Shown here: piece after piece, positions 5,452 through 6,220 of the stretch | How positions within the stretch are numbered: the first letter of the stretch is position 1 | Layout of the letters: each line of letters starts with the position of its first letter | Assembly (NCBI GenBank): GCA_028293095.1 | Contig: JAQGPK010000100.1 | Coordinates: 1-6,220 of the forward strand | Direction: 5' to 3' | From: Chlamydiia bacterium | GTDB taxonomy: Bacteria; Chlamydiota; Chlamydiia; Chlamydiales; FEN-1388 | Length of the DNA stretch: 6,220 nucleotides | Program-made: the position numbers and the translations under genes | The notes under the pieces: model-generated | Databases searched by the model: none | What the model was told of the DNA's origin: nothing | Seen by the model: only the letters and a program-made list of their open reading frames with translations

Positions 5452-6153
5452 ATGGCAACAAAATTATATGATTTATTCTCTGATCTTGAACGCGAAGGTA
5501 TACGGCTTCACGTTAAGGTAAATGATAACCGTCAAACCATGCTTTCTGTGAAATGGAGTCCGGTTCAAACGAAAATATCCATTCACCGCATGTTTTTAAA
5601 GGCTCCTGACAACGTGGTTCAAGCGCTTGCTCGCTATATCAAGCGCGAACATAAAAGCGTTTCAGTGGAAATCAAAGCCTTTATTGAGGAAAATCAAGAT
5701 GCACTGGACTACTCTTACCTTTTAGATCTGCGCAAACTTGAAGCGGTAGGAGAGTTTTACAATATCCAAAAAATTTATGAAAAGCTGAATAGAAGCTGTT
5801 TTGATGATAGCTTGCACCTTTCGATTACCTGGTTTGGCCACCATTTGCCAAAAAATCGTTCACGTTGCAGCCTCGGCCTTTATTACGATACTTTAAAGTT
5901 GATTAAAATTCATCGGTTGTTAGATAATTCTGCTGTTCCAGAGTATGTTGTTGAGTTTGTAGTCTATCACGAGATGCTTCATGCTATATGCCCTGCCTAT
6001 ATCGATGAAAGAGGCGTTCATAGAGTTCATGGAGAAGAGTTTAAAAAGCGTGAAGAGAGTTTTTATAGCTACAAAGCAGCCTCCGACTGGATCAAAAACC
6101 ATCAGATGAACTTTTTTTTATTCCAAGGGTATATCTCTCATGGCGGGACATAG
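5452..6153 (+). CDS. SprT-like zinc metalloprotease domain protein
   Basis: A 233-residue protein whose C-terminal half carries the SprT-like (SprT/SPRTN/Wss1-type) zincin signature. HEMLH (residues 173-177) gives two zinc-binding histidines and the catalytic Glu174. HRVHGEEFKKRE (190-201) supplies the third ligand, probably H193, as in the family's H-G-x-E-F block. The preceding SRCSLGLYYDTLKLIKIHRLL (starting at 137) is the strand pair usually seen before the active site. The N-terminal 95 residues are not recognised; they are mixed alpha/beta and charged. Family members include proteases that cut DNA-protein crosslinks, but bacterial SprT-like proteins are mostly uncharacterised. The start is the ATG at 5452, preceded only by a weak AGAG (5442-5445). 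An in-frame TTG at 5413 would overlap the proposed promoter. Its end overlaps yebC by 14 bases, so the two are co-transcribed. Confidence 0.88.
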   Translation: MATKLYDLFSDLEREGIRLHVKVNDNRQTMLSVKWSPVQTKISIHRMFLKAPDNVVQALARYIKREHKSVSVEIKAFIEENQDALDYSYLLDLRKLEAVGEFYNIQKIYEKLNRSCFDDSLHLSITWFGHHLPKNRSRCSLGLYYDTLKLIKIHRLLDNSAVPEYVVEFVVYHEMLHAICPAYIDERGVHRVHGEEFKKREESFYSYKAASDWIKNHQMNFFLFQGYISHGGT

Positions 6154-6220
6154 TAAATGGGCCAACATCAAGCATAGAAAGGGTAAAGCTGATGCGTTAA
6201 AGGGGAAACTTTTTAGACGT
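6140..6220 (+). CDS. yebC: YebC/PmpR-family protein, 5' end only
   Basis: The 27 visible residues begin MAGHSKWANIKHRKGKADA, the near-invariant N-terminus of the YebC/TACO1 family, and continue with KGKLFRR where members usually have a K-x-x-x-F-x-K/R pattern. Full-length members have about 240 residues, so the rest lies beyond the window. The family has been described both as DNA-binding transcription regulators and as ribosome-associated factors that help translation of difficult motifs such as polyproline. The start lies within the last codons of the SprT-like gene in another frame, with AAGGG at 6125-6129 ten bases upstream as ribosome binding site. In Chlamydia trachomatis yebC is, as I recall, beside the GNAT gene and prfB. 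Confidence 0.95.
   Translation, partial: MAGHSKWANIKHRKGKADALKGKLFRR

Overview
The window looks like part of the chromosome of an environmental (Parachlamydia-like) member of the Chlamydiota. This rests mainly on gene order. Peptide chain release factor 2 (prfB), a GNAT acetyltransferase and the YebC regulator are all on the + strand, which is the same set that, from memory, lies together in Chlamydia trachomatis (CT459, CT458, CT457). The conserved genes are moderately A+T-rich and the accessory stretch between them is visibly richer in A+T. This is inference from one window; no database was searched.

Layout. Bases 1-2060 form a tight + strand operon: the 3' part of prfB, a GNAT N-acetyltransferase overlapping it by ATGA, and a NUDIX hydrolase 14 bases further on. 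Bases 2061-2362 hold a weak promoter and a small Cro/CI-type helix-turn-helix protein. Bases 2363-2532 contain no convincing gene but hold a dense set of inverted and direct repeats that could fold as an RNA in two mutually exclusive ways. Bases 2533-5286 carry three genes on the - strand. The first is an unidentified 365-residue protein with a hydrophobic N-terminal part and a core arranged like a degenerate methyltransferase. The second is a PLP-dependent decarboxylase of the histidine/serine decarboxylase family. The third is an 89-residue protein of unknown function. Bases 5287-5451 are a divergent intergenic region with a plausible + strand promoter whose spacer carries a perfect 14-base palindrome. 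Bases 5452-6220 hold a SprT-like zinc metalloprotease gene that overlaps the start of yebC, which runs off the window.

How it fits together. The flanks are housekeeping genes for translation termination, acetylation, nucleotide-type hydrolysis and YebC-type regulation or translation. The middle, about 2.1-5.3 kb, looks like an accessory insertion into an otherwise compact chlamydial cluster. The decarboxylase is the clearest metabolic gene in it. Several of its blocks resemble plant serine decarboxylase more than enterobacterial histidine decarboxylase, so its product may be ethanolamine rather than histamine. No mobile-element gene, CRISPR array, rRNA or credible tRNA was seen.
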